The position numbers and the translations under genes are program-made. Shown here piece after piece: positions 1 through 8,689 of a DNA stretch of 64,000 bases. The notes under the pieces are model-generated. The model was not told the DNA's origin. It was given only the letters and a program-made list of their open reading frames with translations, and did no database searches. Source of the stretch: MED-G105 sp050331095 (GTDB lineage: Bacteria; Pseudomonadota; Alphaproteobacteria; Caulobacterales; Parvularculaceae); contig JBHJHE010000005.1 in NCBI GenBank assembly GCA_050331095.1, forward strand, positions 62,001-126,000. Reading direction: 5' to 3'. How positions within the stretch are numbered: position 1 is the stretch's first letter; each line of letters begins with the position of its first letter.

Positions 1-26
1 AGAAAAAACTGGAATGGCGCGCCATC

Positions 27-50
27 GCGAAATCCAGAATTGGATTTCGC
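27..50. repeat. perfect 10-bp inverted repeat upstream of the first gene
   Basis: GCGAAATCCA at 27-36 and its exact complement at 41-50 are separated by GAAT. A second palindrome, TGGCGCGCCA, lies at 15-24. No T-run follows, so this does not look like a classical terminator. It may be the end of an upstream gene's 3' region or a protein-binding site. No other gene signal is visible in 1-164. Confidence 0.6.
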
Positions 51-164
51 AGTTGAGCTTTGGCGCGCGATTGCGTGGCCTTGGGCGGCGGGCGTCGCAG
101 CTGGCGAGAAATCGCTCGGCTAGGGGAAGCGTTTAGCCCGTCGTCTGACTAAGGGGAAGTTTCA

Positions 165-1058
165 ATGAGTGTGAATAACAATATCGCCGCGCCGGCGAAC
201 GCGGCGGCGATCGATAGATTGATGACCCAGCGAGATGTCCTTCAGGCGCGCGTCGATGATCTCAAAGAGCGTTTAATCTTGGCGCGTCGGGACGGCAATG
301 CGCGGATTGCGTCGCTCAAGGCCAAACTTGAGGAGGTGCGACAGGCCAACGCCGCGCGGAACGCCAGGGCGGGCGCGCAAATCGAGGAGCTTAAGAACAA
401 ACTGCAAGCCGTGCGGGCGGACGCAGCAGGCAAGATCAAGGCGGTTCAGGAAATCGACGCGGTGGAGCACAACACGGCCGCGACGATGGATTCGTTCTTC
501 AAGGCGATCGACGACGAAACGCCTTATCTCATGTTCGCCGAGGCGCTGAGCGAAAAACTTGCGTCCGCGGGCGTTTCCTTCGACGGTAAGACTGTCGCCG
601 ACATGGGGACGGGGCCGGGGCTTGTGCTTCGTCAGATTATCGGGTCCGCGTCTCCGGCCGCCGTTTCCGGCTATGATTTCTCGGCGACCGCCCTTGAGCA
701 TGCGCAGTCGGTCATGCCTCGCGCGACATTCGCCGTCGGGAACATATACACAAGGCCGGAAAGTCGGTTCGATATCGTTCTTTGCACTGAGGTTCTTGAA
801 CATCTCGAGAAACCTCGCCTTGCGCTCGAAAACGTTCTCGCCGCCGTAGGTCCGCGCGGTCAAGCGATCCTCACCGTGCCGGACGGCCGACTTGATCAGT
901 CGGGATACCATATAAATTTCTGGAGCGCGGAGAGCTGGCGGAACTTCATCATGGCTGAGGCCGGCGGTTTCGACGCCGAATTCGATCAATTTCAGTTCAA
1001 CCCGAAGCATCCTCGCGCCGTCAGCAACATCGCGATTCTGACCCGCCTGAACGACTAG
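165..1058 (+). CDS. coiled-coil fused class I SAM-dependent methyltransferase
   Basis: This 297-residue cytoplasmic protein has two parts. Residues about 15-100 form a long charged heptad-like coiled coil (VDDLKERL, IASLKAKLEEV, IEELKNKL). Residues about 135-297 are a class I methyltransferase with the SAM motif VADMGTGPG near residue 144 and CTEVLEHLEKP near 206. The start is supported by AGGGGAAG upstream of ATG. The position beside sugar-nucleotide and glycosyltransferase genes suggests methylation of a polysaccharide or its terminus. A coiled coil attached to a methyltransferase recalls the chain-length ruler WbdD of E. coli O9a, but no kinase domain is seen and this is inference. The TAG stop lies inside a 107-bp repeat. 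The acceptor substrate is unknown. Confidence 0.85.
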   Translation: MSVNNNIAAPANAAAIDRLMTQRDVLQARVDDLKERLILARRDGNARIASLKAKLEEVRQANAARNARAGAQIEELKNKLQAVRADAAGKIKAVQEIDAVEHNTAATMDSFFKAIDDETPYLMFAEALSEKLASAGVSFDGKTVADMGTGPGLVLRQIIGSASPAAVSGYDFSATALEHAQSVMPRATFAVGNIYTRPESRFDIVLCTEVLEHLEKPRLALENVLAAVGPRGQAILTVPDGRLDQSGYHINFWSAESWRNFIMAEAGGFDAEFDQFQFNPKHPRAVSNIAILTRLND

Positions 1059-1161
1059 AGCATTCCGTTTTCTGATTGAATCAGTCGGATGCTCTAGATT
1101 CTAGGGTTTGAGCGCCTGAGACGGTCTTCGCCCGATCCAGGACGAACGCCCGGCGCTCTAG
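1055..1161 (+). repeat. 107-bp interspersed hairpin repeat, copy 1
   Basis: TAGAGCAT at 1056-1063 pairs exactly with ATGCTCTA at 1089-1096, and the palindrome CTGATTGAATCAG sits between the arms. The rest of the unit ends in CGCCCGGCGCTCTAG. About 98 of 107 positions match the copy at 28265-28371 by hand alignment. The element begins on the stop codon of the preceding methyltransferase gene. It lies between two converging genes, so it may act as a transcription end or mRNA-stabilising hairpin. Confidence 0.85.
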
Positions 1162-1182
1162 GCCCGGCGGTTGTGGCGGCCG

Positions 1183-2235
1183 TCAGAGGCCGAACTCCCG
1201 ACCGATGATATCGACGATTTTGTCCGCGCTGTCGCCGTCGCCGTATTCGGCGATCTCGCGCCGCGGCTGGTAGTTTTCCGTGGACCATAAACGGTTCCAG
1301 CCGTGGGTAATGGTCTCCACCCACTCGGTCTCGCTGCGCATGGTGACGCAGGGAACGCCCGCGAAATAGGCTTCTTTCTGCAACCCGCCCGAGTCTGTAC
1401 AGACAAGCGCCGCCCCCTTGAGAAGCGCCAGCATGTCGATATAGCCGACCGGGTCGATCACGCGCATGTCGCCGCCGGAGAAGGGCTCCAGGCCGTGTCG
1501 TTCGAGCGCGCCCTTCGTGCGCGGATGAAGCGGCAGGACAATGGGCTGTGTCCCCGAAAGCTCCAAAAGAAAGTCCCGCGCACGGCGGAGCGCTTCTTTC
1601 GTATCGGTATTCTCCGCTCGGTGAAGGGTCGCAAGCCCGTACGGCCCGTCACCAAGGCCAAGATCAGCGCGGATCGTCGAGCGTTCCTCCGCGATCGGCG
1701 CAAGAGCCTTCGTCACGTCGTACATCAGATCGCCGGTCGCGTAGACGCCCCTGGTTATCCCTTCTCGCTCCAGATTGGCGACGGCGAGTTTGGTCGGACA
1801 CATCAGAAGAGACGAGATATGATCCGTCAGCACCCGGTTTATTTCCTCGGGCATCGCGCGGTTGAACGACCTGAGCCCGGCCTCGATGTGCACGACCGGA
1901 ATTTCGAGTTTCGACGCCGCCAGCGCGCCGGCGAGCGTGGAGTTCGTGTCGCCGAAGACAACCATCGCGTCCGGGCGATCGTCGAGCAGCACCGTTTCGA
2001 TGGCCGCGAGCATGCGCGCGGTCATCTCGCCGTGGCCGCCGCCATGGATGGCGAGATTGTGGGCCGGCCGCGGGATCCGCAGCTCCTCGAAGAATATGTC
2101 CGACATGTTGTAGTCGAAGTGTTGCCCCGTATGGATAGCGATTTCTTCGATCCCTGGTGCGGCGGCGATGGCGCGGGAAAGCGGGGCGGCTTTCACGAAT
2201 TGCGGACGAGCGCCGATAACGGTGACGAGACGCAT
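1183..2235 (-). CDS. wbpI: UDP-N-acetylglucosamine 2-epimerase family (WbpI-like)
   Basis: This 350-residue non-hydrolysing 2-epimerase starts with the family signature VTVIGARPQFVKAAPL. It carries FGDTNSTLAGALAA, HIEAGLRS, MPEEINR, LHRAEN and TDSGGLQKEAYF, the hallmark motifs of WecB/WbpI enzymes. WecB makes UDP-ManNAc, whereas WbpI epimerises the diacetamido-glucuronate at C2. The other four Wbp-type enzymes lie close by on the opposite strand, so the WbpI role is more likely, giving UDP-ManNAc(3NAc)A. The two functions cannot be separated by motif reading alone. Length is slightly shorter than typical WecB. The gene stands next to a hairpin repeat at its 3' end. Confidence 0.88.
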   Translation of the reverse strand: MRLVTVIGARPQFVKAAPLSRAIAAAPGIEEIAIHTGQHFDYNMSDIFFEELRIPRPAHNLAIHGGGHGEMTARMLAAIETVLLDDRPDAMVVFGDTNSTLAGALAASKLEIPVVHIEAGLRSFNRAMPEEINRVLTDHISSLLMCPTKLAVANLEREGITRGVYATGDLMYDVTKALAPIAEERSTIRADLGLGDGPYGLATLHRAENTDTKEALRRARDFLLELSGTQPIVLPLHPRTKGALERHGLEPFSGGDMRVIDPVGYIDMLALLKGAALVCTDSGGLQKEAYFAGVPCVTMRSETEWVETITHGWNRLWSTENYQPRREIAEYGDGDSADKIVDIIGREFGL

Positions 2236-2294
2236 TGGGACCTCATTGAGCGAAGGCGTTGCCGCTCGCCCTTACGTCCGTCGCCCGCGTTCGA

Positions 2295-3467
2295 TCAACT
2301 CTCGCGTTCGGCGCTTTGCTGGTCGGCGAACCGGCGGGCGTCCTCGAGCCTTTCGGTGAGCTCGTTGACTTCGATGTCTTTGTCGTTGAGTTGCTTTGCA
2401 AGCTCGGCGATCACCGCATCCTTGGCCGCAAGCGTCTTCGCCTGAGACGCCTTTAGCTTGTTCCGGGTCGCCGTGAGCGCGGCGATTTTCGCGTTGAGCT
2501 TCTCGATCCGCACGGCGAGAGATTTTACTTTCTTCGCGTGCGCGCGCGCGATCGTCGTCGGCGCGTTGGCGCCCGATGCGCCGGAGGACGGCGGAAAGGC
2601 GGGTCGTGGCGTCGCTTGCGCCAGCCGCACGAGTTGATCGAGATGCGCGGGCTTCGTCGTCGAGATCACGGCGACGTCGACAACCGGGTTTTCGAGCACG
2701 AAGGCGAGGGCGGCCTCGACCGGTGTTTTGTCTGGCTGTTCGAAGAGCGGCGCGGCGGCCGGTCCTGTCGACGCGCGCCGAACATCGCCGGACTTCAGGC
2801 GGGCGCGGGCGAGGGCCCAATAGTCCGCCGCCGACCGCGCGTCTGCGAGTTTCCGGTCATAGAGCGCCTGGGCCAGGGGGCCCGCCGCGACCACCGTCAG
2901 CCCCTTGTCCCGCGCTCTTTCGAAGGCGTCGGCGACAGAACGGTCAAAGAAGTTGTAGATCGCCATGACCGCGTCGACGCCGTCGAACCGCGCTGCGGCG
3001 TCCACCGCCTTGTGGTCGCCGCAGACACCGGAGAAACGGATTTTTCCCTCGTCTTTCAGGCGCTTGAACGTTTCACCCGCGTCGCGGACGACAGCCGCGT
3101 TGGGACCGTGGAGATAGAGCAGGTCGATCCGCTCCCGCCCCAGGCGCCGCAGGCTGGTCTCAACGCTGTGGCGGATCGCCGGCTCGGAAAACTCTTTGGC
3201 CACCCGCCCAAAGCCGATGTTCCGCGTTCCCGCTTTCGTGCTTACGAACCAGTCCTCGGCGTTGTCCGCGGCGGCCATGATCCGACCGAGCCGTTCTTCC
3301 GCGACGCCATAGGATGAGCCGGTGTCGAAGTGACGCACGCCAAGGTCCGCCGCGGCGTGGACGATGCGCGCGGCGGTCTTTTCGGCGACCGCTGGTTGGG
3401 CCCAGGCCCCGGCGCACCCGAAGCCAAGGCGAAGCGGCGCTTGCAAAAGACTGGCGGCGATTTTCAT
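2295..3467 (-). CDS. aldo/keto reductase with C-terminal coiled coil
   Basis: Residues 1 to about 295 form an aldo/keto reductase barrel with the catalytic tetrad visible as Asp48, Tyr53, Lys78 and His120 (FDTGSSYG, STKAG, LYLHGPN). Residues about 300-390 are unrelated: a Lys/Glu/Ala-rich coiled coil with repeated heptads such as VRIEKLNAKIAAL and INVELTERL-like segments. AKR proteins of this subgroup often occur in surface-polysaccharide loci and reduce sugar ketones or aldehydes, but the substrate here is unknown. The coiled-coil tail is unusual for the family and parallels the N-terminal coiled coil of the methyltransferase at 165-1058. The gene runs toward the 2-epimerase, with a 59-bp gap, probably as one operon. 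Confidence 0.85.
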   Translation of the reverse strand: MKIAASLLQAPLRLGFGCAGAWAQPAVAEKTAARIVHAAADLGVRHFDTGSSYGVAEERLGRIMAAADNAEDWFVSTKAGTRNIGFGRVAKEFSEPAIRHSVETSLRRLGRERIDLLYLHGPNAAVVRDAGETFKRLKDEGKIRFSGVCGDHKAVDAAARFDGVDAVMAIYNFFDRSVADAFERARDKGLTVVAAGPLAQALYDRKLADARSAADYWALARARLKSGDVRRASTGPAAAPLFEQPDKTPVEAALAFVLENPVVDVAVISTTKPAHLDQLVRLAQATPRPAFPPSSGASGANAPTTIARAHAKKVKSLAVRIEKLNAKIAALTATRNKLKASQAKTLAAKDAVIAELAKQLNDKDIEVNELTERLEDARRFADQQSAERES

Positions 3468-3886
3468 CGGAAACGCAAGCGGCGGTTATTCTCGCGACTG
3501 AACCGACGCGATCGCCACAGTGGGCGCGCATCGACGACGTGAAGTTCCGTACTATCTCGGATCATCAACGCGTTCGAGTTGCAAATCCGGCTTTAAGTTC
3601 ACGGTTCGAGATGTCGACGACGCATCGCGCGATCCGGTCTTGGCCCCACGTTGCGTTCATTGCGCGATTGCCATTAAACACCGTCGAGCAACGTTCGATG
3701 CGCCGTGCGAGCGGTGGTCGGGTCCGTGGCGGCGGACGCGATCTCCGCCGGGACGTACTGGGTTGTCGGCGGCGTTACCGGGGCCGAACGGGGCGGCATT
3801 ACGAAAATTGGGGCGTGCGTTCCTGTGTGCGGCCGCGCTCTCCATTGTCGCACGCGTTGCCTGTCGGTTGTATGGAGTGGGCGGGG
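3468..3886. other. divergent intergenic region, about 420 bp
   Basis: This gap separates the minus-strand aldo/keto reductase from the plus-strand nucleotide-sugar dehydrogenase, so it should hold both promoters. Long open frames cross it, but they show no family motif and overlap both genes on their non-coding strands. I see no convincing sigma-70 box, hairpin or repeat. Confidence 0.5.
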
Positions 3887-5236
3887 ATGTCTCATCACAG
3901 CGCGGAGGAGATGGCCGCGGATTTCGTCGCGCGCGCAAACGCTCGGGACCTGACGGTTGGCGTTATCGGCATGGGCTATGTCGGCCTGCCGCTTGCGGAA
4001 GCTTTCATCAAGTCGGGCATGCGGGTCCTCGGCTACGACATCGATCGGGAAAAGGTCGACGCCATCAAGTCGGCCAAGACCTACATCAAGCATATTCCCG
4101 ATGAGCGCCTCGCAGCGATGAACGAAACCGGCCGAATGGACGCGACGTCGGACGCTTCGCGTCTGTCTGAGCCGGATGCGATCCTCATGTGTGTTCCGAC
4201 GCCGCTCAACATCCATCGCGAGCCGGACATCTCCTACGTCAGGGAAACGACCGAAACCATTCGGAAGTATCTTCGCGCCGGGCAGATCGTCATTCTAGAA
4301 TCGACAACCTACCCGGGCACGTCGGAAGAGGTGATGAAGCCGATCCTCGAGACCAGCGGCCTGACCGCCGGGGTCGATTTCGCGATCGCCTATTCGCCGG
4401 AACGCGAGGACCCCGGCAATCCGCATTTCGACACCAGCACCATTCCGAAAGTGGTTGGCGCCGACACCGAACCCGAACGGCGTATGGCCGAAGCGCTTTA
4501 CGCCGCCATCACGACGCCGTTTCTCGTTCGCAACATGAAGACCGCCGAAGCGGTGAAGCTGACCGAGAACATCTTTCGTCTCGTAAATATAGCGTTGGTG
4601 AACGAACTAAAGGTCGTGTTCCAGGGCATGGACATCGACGTCTGGGACGTGATCGAGGGCGCGAAATCCAAGCCCTTCGGCTACATGGCGTTTTACCCGG
4701 GGCCTGGCCTCGGCGGCCACTGCATTCCGATCGACCCGTTTTACCTGACCTGGAAAGCGCGGGCGCACCGACAATCGACGCGGTTCATCGAACTCGCCGG
4801 TGACGTGGTGATGCAAATGCCGCGGCTAGTGATTGAAACCGTCGCCCACGGACTTTCGAAAAAGTCCCGGAAATCGCTGGCGGGATCGCGCATCCTGGTT
4901 TCGGGCCTCGCCTACAAGAAAAACGTCGACGACATGCGTGAAAGCCCGTCTCTTGAACTTATCGCTATGCTGAAGGAACGGGGGGCGATCGTCGATTTCT
5001 ACGATCCGAACATTCCGGTCGTCCCGACAACCCGCGACCACCCTGAGTTCGACGGCCTTCAGTCGATAGAGCTGACGCGTTCGGCGCTGGAAAGCTACGA
5101 CGCGGTGCTGATCTCCACCGACCATGATAATGTCGACTACGAACTGATGGTGAACGCCGCGCCGCTGATCATCGACACCCGAAACGCCCTTTCAGACTTC
5201 GCCGAAAGCCACGGCGACAAGATTCTCAAAGCGTAA
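3887..5236 (+). CDS. wbpA: UDP-N-acetylglucosamine 6-dehydrogenase (WbpA-like nucleotide-sugar dehydrogenase)
   Basis: This 449-residue UDP-sugar dehydrogenase oxidises the C6 hydroxyl of UDP-GlcNAc to a carboxylate with NAD+. The Rossmann motif GVIGMGYVGLPLA is at about residues 25-37. The catalytic cysteine is C279 in GPGLGGHCIPIDPFYL. The C-terminal UDP-binding domain contains VSGLAYKKNVDDMRESPS. The open frame extends far upstream to 3314, but homology begins just after the ATG at 3887, which has GGAG nine bases upstream, so I use that start. The gene is the first of a tight run with WbpB-, WbpE- and WbpD-type genes and is probably the first step of the diacetamido-uronic acid pathway. 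Confidence 0.92.
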   Translation: MSHHSAEEMAADFVARANARDLTVGVIGMGYVGLPLAEAFIKSGMRVLGYDIDREKVDAIKSAKTYIKHIPDERLAAMNETGRMDATSDASRLSEPDAILMCVPTPLNIHREPDISYVRETTETIRKYLRAGQIVILESTTYPGTSEEVMKPILETSGLTAGVDFAIAYSPEREDPGNPHFDTSTIPKVVGADTEPERRMAEALYAAITTPFLVRNMKTAEAVKLTENIFRLVNIALVNELKVVFQGMDIDVWDVIEGAKSKPFGYMAFYPGPGLGGHCIPIDPFYLTWKARAHRQSTRFIELAGDVVMQMPRLVIETVAHGLSKKSRKSLAGSRILVSGLAYKKNVDDMRESPSLELIAMLKERGAIVDFYDPNIPVVPTTRDHPEFDGLQSIELTRSALESYDAVLISTDHDNVDYELMVNAAPLIIDTRNALSDFAESHGDKILKA

Positions 5237-5264
5237 CTACTCTGTATCAGGAGAAATAGTCGAA

Positions 5265-6230
5265 ATGAGCGTCGCCGAGAGCCCAAAAGTCGCCGTAATA
5301 GGCGCGGGACATTGGGGGAAAAACCTCGCCCGCAACTTTGCAGAGCTTGGCGCGCTTGCGGCCGTCTGCGATCCCAATCCGGAAACGGCGGCGCGAGAGG
5401 CGGAGAAAAACGGCGTCGAGGTAAAGTCTTTCGAAGATGTCCTTCAAGACGATGGCGTGGCGGCCGTGGCGATAGCCGCGCCCGCCGAGCTTCATGCCGA
5501 CCTCGCGCTTGAGGCGTTCGCGGCCGACAAGCATGTTTACGTCGAAAAGCCCCTCGCTCTTACCCGGGAGGAGGGACGAAGAATGCTCGCCGCTGCGGAT
5601 GACGCCGGCCGCGTGCTGATGGTCGGCCACCTCCTGCAATATCATCCCGCGTTTGAAGCGGCGCTCGCATGCGTGCGCGACGGAGGCGTCGGCGCGTTGC
5701 GGTACGCCTATTCCCACCGCCTCAGCCTCGGCAAATTCCGGCGGGCCGAGAACGCGCTGTGGAGTTTCGCGCCGCATGACGTCTCGATGCTGCTCGCGCT
5801 TTTCGGCGAGGCGCCGGAAACCGTCAGCGGGCGCGGCGGGTCATACGTCACCGACGGCGTGGAAGACGAATATCGCGTCGATATGACGTTTTCCGGCGGC
5901 CGGCGCGCGCATGTGTTTGCGTCCTGGCTTCATCCGTTTAAGGAGCACCGTCTCGTGATCGTCGGCGAGAAGGGGATGATCGTGTTCGAAGACTCCAATC
6001 CGGACGCGGCGCAGAAGCTGCGGCTCTATCGACATGGCGTCGCGGTTGGAGATCACGACCCGATCCCGACGAAAGTTGACGCCGAGGCTATTCCCTATGC
6101 GTCGCATGAGCCGCTTAAGCAGGAATGCGCGCATTTCTTGGAGTGCGCCGCCACCGGCGCGACGCCGCGGACCGATGGGGTTGAAGCGATGGCCGTTCTG
6201 GACGCGCTCTTGCGGGCCGAAGGGGTTTGA
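5265..6230 (+). CDS. wbpB: Gfo/Idh/MocA-family 3-dehydrogenase (WbpB-like)
   Basis: This 321-residue oxidoreductase has the N-terminal NAD-binding motif VAVIGAGHWGKNLARNF and the family motif YVEKPLALT near residue 95, followed by a Gfo/Idh C-terminal sheet domain. In the Wbp pathway this enzyme oxidises C3 of UDP-GlcNAcA, making the ketone that the next enzyme aminates. GGAG precedes the ATG. It lies 28 bp after wbpA and 65 bp before the aminotransferase, consistent with one transcript. Members of this family are diverse, so the assignment rests on the neighbours as much as on sequence. Confidence 0.87.
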   Translation: MSVAESPKVAVIGAGHWGKNLARNFAELGALAAVCDPNPETAAREAEKNGVEVKSFEDVLQDDGVAAVAIAAPAELHADLALEAFAADKHVYVEKPLALTREEGRRMLAAADDAGRVLMVGHLLQYHPAFEAALACVRDGGVGALRYAYSHRLSLGKFRRAENALWSFAPHDVSMLLALFGEAPETVSGRGGSYVTDGVEDEYRVDMTFSGGRRAHVFASWLHPFKEHRLVIVGEKGMIVFEDSNPDAAQKLRLYRHGVAVGDHDPIPTKVDAEAIPYASHEPLKQECAHFLECAATGATPRTDGVEAMAVLDALLRAEGV

Positions 6231-6295
6231 GGCGCTAAACTGTTTAGACCGCGGCGGGCGGGCATGTCCGCGCATGAGTTGAGGAGAACCATACC

Positions 6296-7459
6296 GTGGG
6301 CATCGCTTTCATTGACCTGCAGGCGCAGCGCGCAAGGATCGCCGACAAAGTTGACGCTGCCGTGAAAGGCGTACTTGAAAGCGGCGCGTTCATCATGGGA
6401 CCGCAGGTGAGGGAGTTCGAGGCGCAAGTGTCGGCTTTCACCGGAGCCGCGCACGTCTACGGCTGCGGCAACGGTACGGACGCTCTCCAGCTCGCCATGA
6501 CGGCGCTGGGTATCGGCCCGGGCGACGCCGTGTTTTGCCCTGCATTTACGTTCTGCGCGACATCCGAGCCAGTGCCGATGCTGGGCGCTACGCCGGTTTT
6601 CGTCGACGTCGATCCGCGCACCTATAATATCGATCCGCAAAAACTCGAAGAAGCGATCGAGGCCGTGAAGGCCGAGGGAAAACTGAAGCCGAAAACGATC
6701 GTGGCTGTTTGCCTGTTTGGTCAAGCGGCTGATTATCCGGCGCTGTCGGACATCGCCAAGCGTCACGGCATGACCCTGATCGCCGATTCCGCCCAAGGTT
6801 TCGGCACGACGATTGACGGCGAACACCCGTCCCGATGGGCCGATGTCGCAACCACGAGCTTTTTCCCGGCGAAGCCCCTAGGGTGTTACGGCGACGGCGG
6901 TGCGGTGTACACGAATAACGCCGAAATCGGCGAAATGGTCGATTCGCTGCGCGTTCACGGCAAGGCGTCTCAACGCGATATAGAAGAGCGCTCCTTCAAC
7001 CACCTGCCGAAATATCTCAACACTCGCATTGGCGTGAATAGCCGGCTCGACACCATTCAGGCGGCGATCCTGATCGAGAAGCTGGCGATTTTCGAGGACG
7101 AGATAGAAAAACGCAATGCGGTCGCCGACCGCTACACGGCGGCGCTCGACAATGTCGTTCCCCAGACGCCGTTGGTGAAAGAAGGCTACCGATCCGTCTG
7201 GGCGCAGTACACGATTGAAGTGCCGGAACGCGACCGGTTTCAAGCGCATATGAAAGAGCATGGCGTTCCGACCGCCGTCTATTACCCGATCCCGCTGCAC
7301 CACCAGCCCTGCTACGACGGCGTCGGTCGCACGGTAAACGACCTTTCCGTGTGCGAAGACAAGTCCGGCAAAGTCGTCAGTCTGCCGATGCATCCGTATC
7401 TTGACGAAGAAACCCAACGTGCCGTGATCGACGCCGTCGGCGCTTTCTTCAAGGCGTGA
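6296..7459 (+). CDS. wbpE: DegT/DnrJ/EryC1 PLP aminotransferase (WbpE-like)
   Basis: This 387-residue sugar aminotransferase starts at a GTG with GAGGAG about ten bases upstream; no nearer ATG fits the family start (IAFIDLQAQRARI). The fold-type I motifs are GCGNGTDALQLAM, CPAFTFCATSEP and DSAQGFG. The PLP-binding lysine is K193 in FFPAKPLGCYGDGG. In the Wbp pathway it transaminates the 3-keto sugar made by WbpB, giving UDP-GlcNAc(3NH2)A. All its pathway partners are present in this locus. DegT enzymes have many sugar substrates, so the exact substrate is inferred from context. Confidence 0.92.
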   Translation: MGIAFIDLQAQRARIADKVDAAVKGVLESGAFIMGPQVREFEAQVSAFTGAAHVYGCGNGTDALQLAMTALGIGPGDAVFCPAFTFCATSEPVPMLGATPVFVDVDPRTYNIDPQKLEEAIEAVKAEGKLKPKTIVAVCLFGQAADYPALSDIAKRHGMTLIADSAQGFGTTIDGEHPSRWADVATTSFFPAKPLGCYGDGGAVYTNNAEIGEMVDSLRVHGKASQRDIEERSFNHLPKYLNTRIGVNSRLDTIQAAILIEKLAIFEDEIEKRNAVADRYTAALDNVVPQTPLVKEGYRSVWAQYTIEVPERDRFQAHMKEHGVPTAVYYPIPLHHQPCYDGVGRTVNDLSVCEDKSGKVVSLPMHPYLDEETQRAVIDAVGAFFKA

Positions 7460-7463
7460 CGAC

Positions 7464-8633
7464 TTGGCGAGGACGGCTGCGAGCGGGCCGCGCATCCTCC
7501 TTGTCGCACGCCATTATCCTCCGGCGGTGTCGGGCGGCGCTCGGCGGCCTTTCCTGTTGGCGAAAGCGCTTCGCGAGCAGGGCGCCGACGTTTTCGTCGT
7601 TGCGCCGAGCTTGCCCGCGGGCGAGCCCGGCGTCGCCGTTCCGCACCGCCAACGCGATCCTTCGACTGCGGAGGCGACAGCTGCTTCTGGTCGGTCAATG
7701 CGCGATCTGGCGCGACGATGGCTGCTTTGGCCGGACGCCGATATTCTCTGGACCACGCGGGCTGTGCGGGCGGCCGCCGACGCTGCGCCGTGGCGTCCCG
7801 ACTGGCTTTTTACGACCTCGCCCCCTGAATCGGCGCATGCCGCCGGCTATCGGCTGAAACGCCGCTGGCCTCTCGCCCGTTGGGCCGCGGATTTGCGCGA
7901 TCACTGGCTCGATGCGCCCCATGTCCGCACACGGTTGAACCCTGTCCGCCGGTTTGGCGAGTCGCTGATCGCGCGGGCATGGCTGCGGCGGGCCGACATG
8001 GTTTGCGCCGTAGACGGGTTTATCGCTGAAGAAGCGCGCGCGCTTGGCGCCCGCGACCCGGTCGTCCTGCCGCACTTTCGCCCGTCGGCCGACAGCTTTG
8101 AAGCAGGAAGATCTCGGCTTTTGCCGGAGGAGACAATCAACATCGTTCACGCAGGCTCGTTCAGTTTGTCGGATCCGCTTACGGATATATCGGACCTGCT
8201 CCGGCCTTTTGATGACGCAAGGTTGGCCAATCCCCGCTTGCGTCTTCATTTGATCGGCCGACTTACCGACGCCGAAATCGCCTTGACGATGGACGGCCAG
8301 GCCGCAGACGCAATCTTCGTTCATGGCGTGCAGCCCTACGAAGAGACGCTATCGGCGATCGCGGACGCCGATGGACTTGCCTACGTCGCATCGTCGAAAG
8401 CGGTTGTGCCGCCAAGTAAGATCGTTGAGTACCTCGCCGCCACGGCGCCGATTCTGGCCTGCGGCGATGGTCCGTGGCGGGAGGACTCACGCGTTGCGGA
8501 CGACGACCCCGCAAGCGCGATGGCGGCGCTGACCAAAGGCGCGACGCGCGATTTTGAAGCGCCGCCTCCGCCGTCGGCGGCCGACACGGCGCGTGATCTA
8601 ATGAATGCGATGCGCGCCGCGACGCACGACTGA
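7464..8633 (+). CDS. glycosyltransferase (GT4-like)
   Basis: This 389-residue protein has the two-domain layout of GT-B glycosyltransferases. The N-terminal part contains ILLVARHYPPAVSGGARRP, typical of GT4 enzymes binding an acceptor. The C-terminal half contains HAGSFSLSD, LHLIGRLTDAE and the donor-site-like VPPSKIVEYLAATAPILA. The start appears to be a TTG at 7464, four bases after the aminotransferase stop, which suggests translational coupling. The location between wbpE and wbpD suggests it transfers the diacetamido-uronic acid or a neighbouring sugar in the same polysaccharide. No membrane segment is evident. The sugar and linkage are unknown. Confidence 0.8.
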   Translation: MARTAASGPRILLVARHYPPAVSGGARRPFLLAKALREQGADVFVVAPSLPAGEPGVAVPHRQRDPSTAEATAASGRSMRDLARRWLLWPDADILWTTRAVRAAADAAPWRPDWLFTTSPPESAHAAGYRLKRRWPLARWAADLRDHWLDAPHVRTRLNPVRRFGESLIARAWLRRADMVCAVDGFIAEEARALGARDPVVLPHFRPSADSFEAGRSRLLPEETINIVHAGSFSLSDPLTDISDLLRPFDDARLANPRLRLHLIGRLTDAEIALTMDGQAADAIFVHGVQPYEETLSAIADADGLAYVASSKAVVPPSKIVEYLAATAPILACGDGPWREDSRVADDDPASAMAALTKGATRDFEAPPPPSAADTARDLMNAMRAATHD

Positions 8634-8689
8634 TCTACTGTGTTCGGGCCCTAAGGAATCCTAGCGGGGCGTTCAGAAGGAAACTTGAG

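Noticed and set aside
3314..3886. N-terminal extension of the nucleotide-sugar dehydrogenase
   Set aside because: The extra frame overlaps the divergent aldo/keto reductase gene and has no family similarity; a good ribosome-binding site fits the ATG at 3887.
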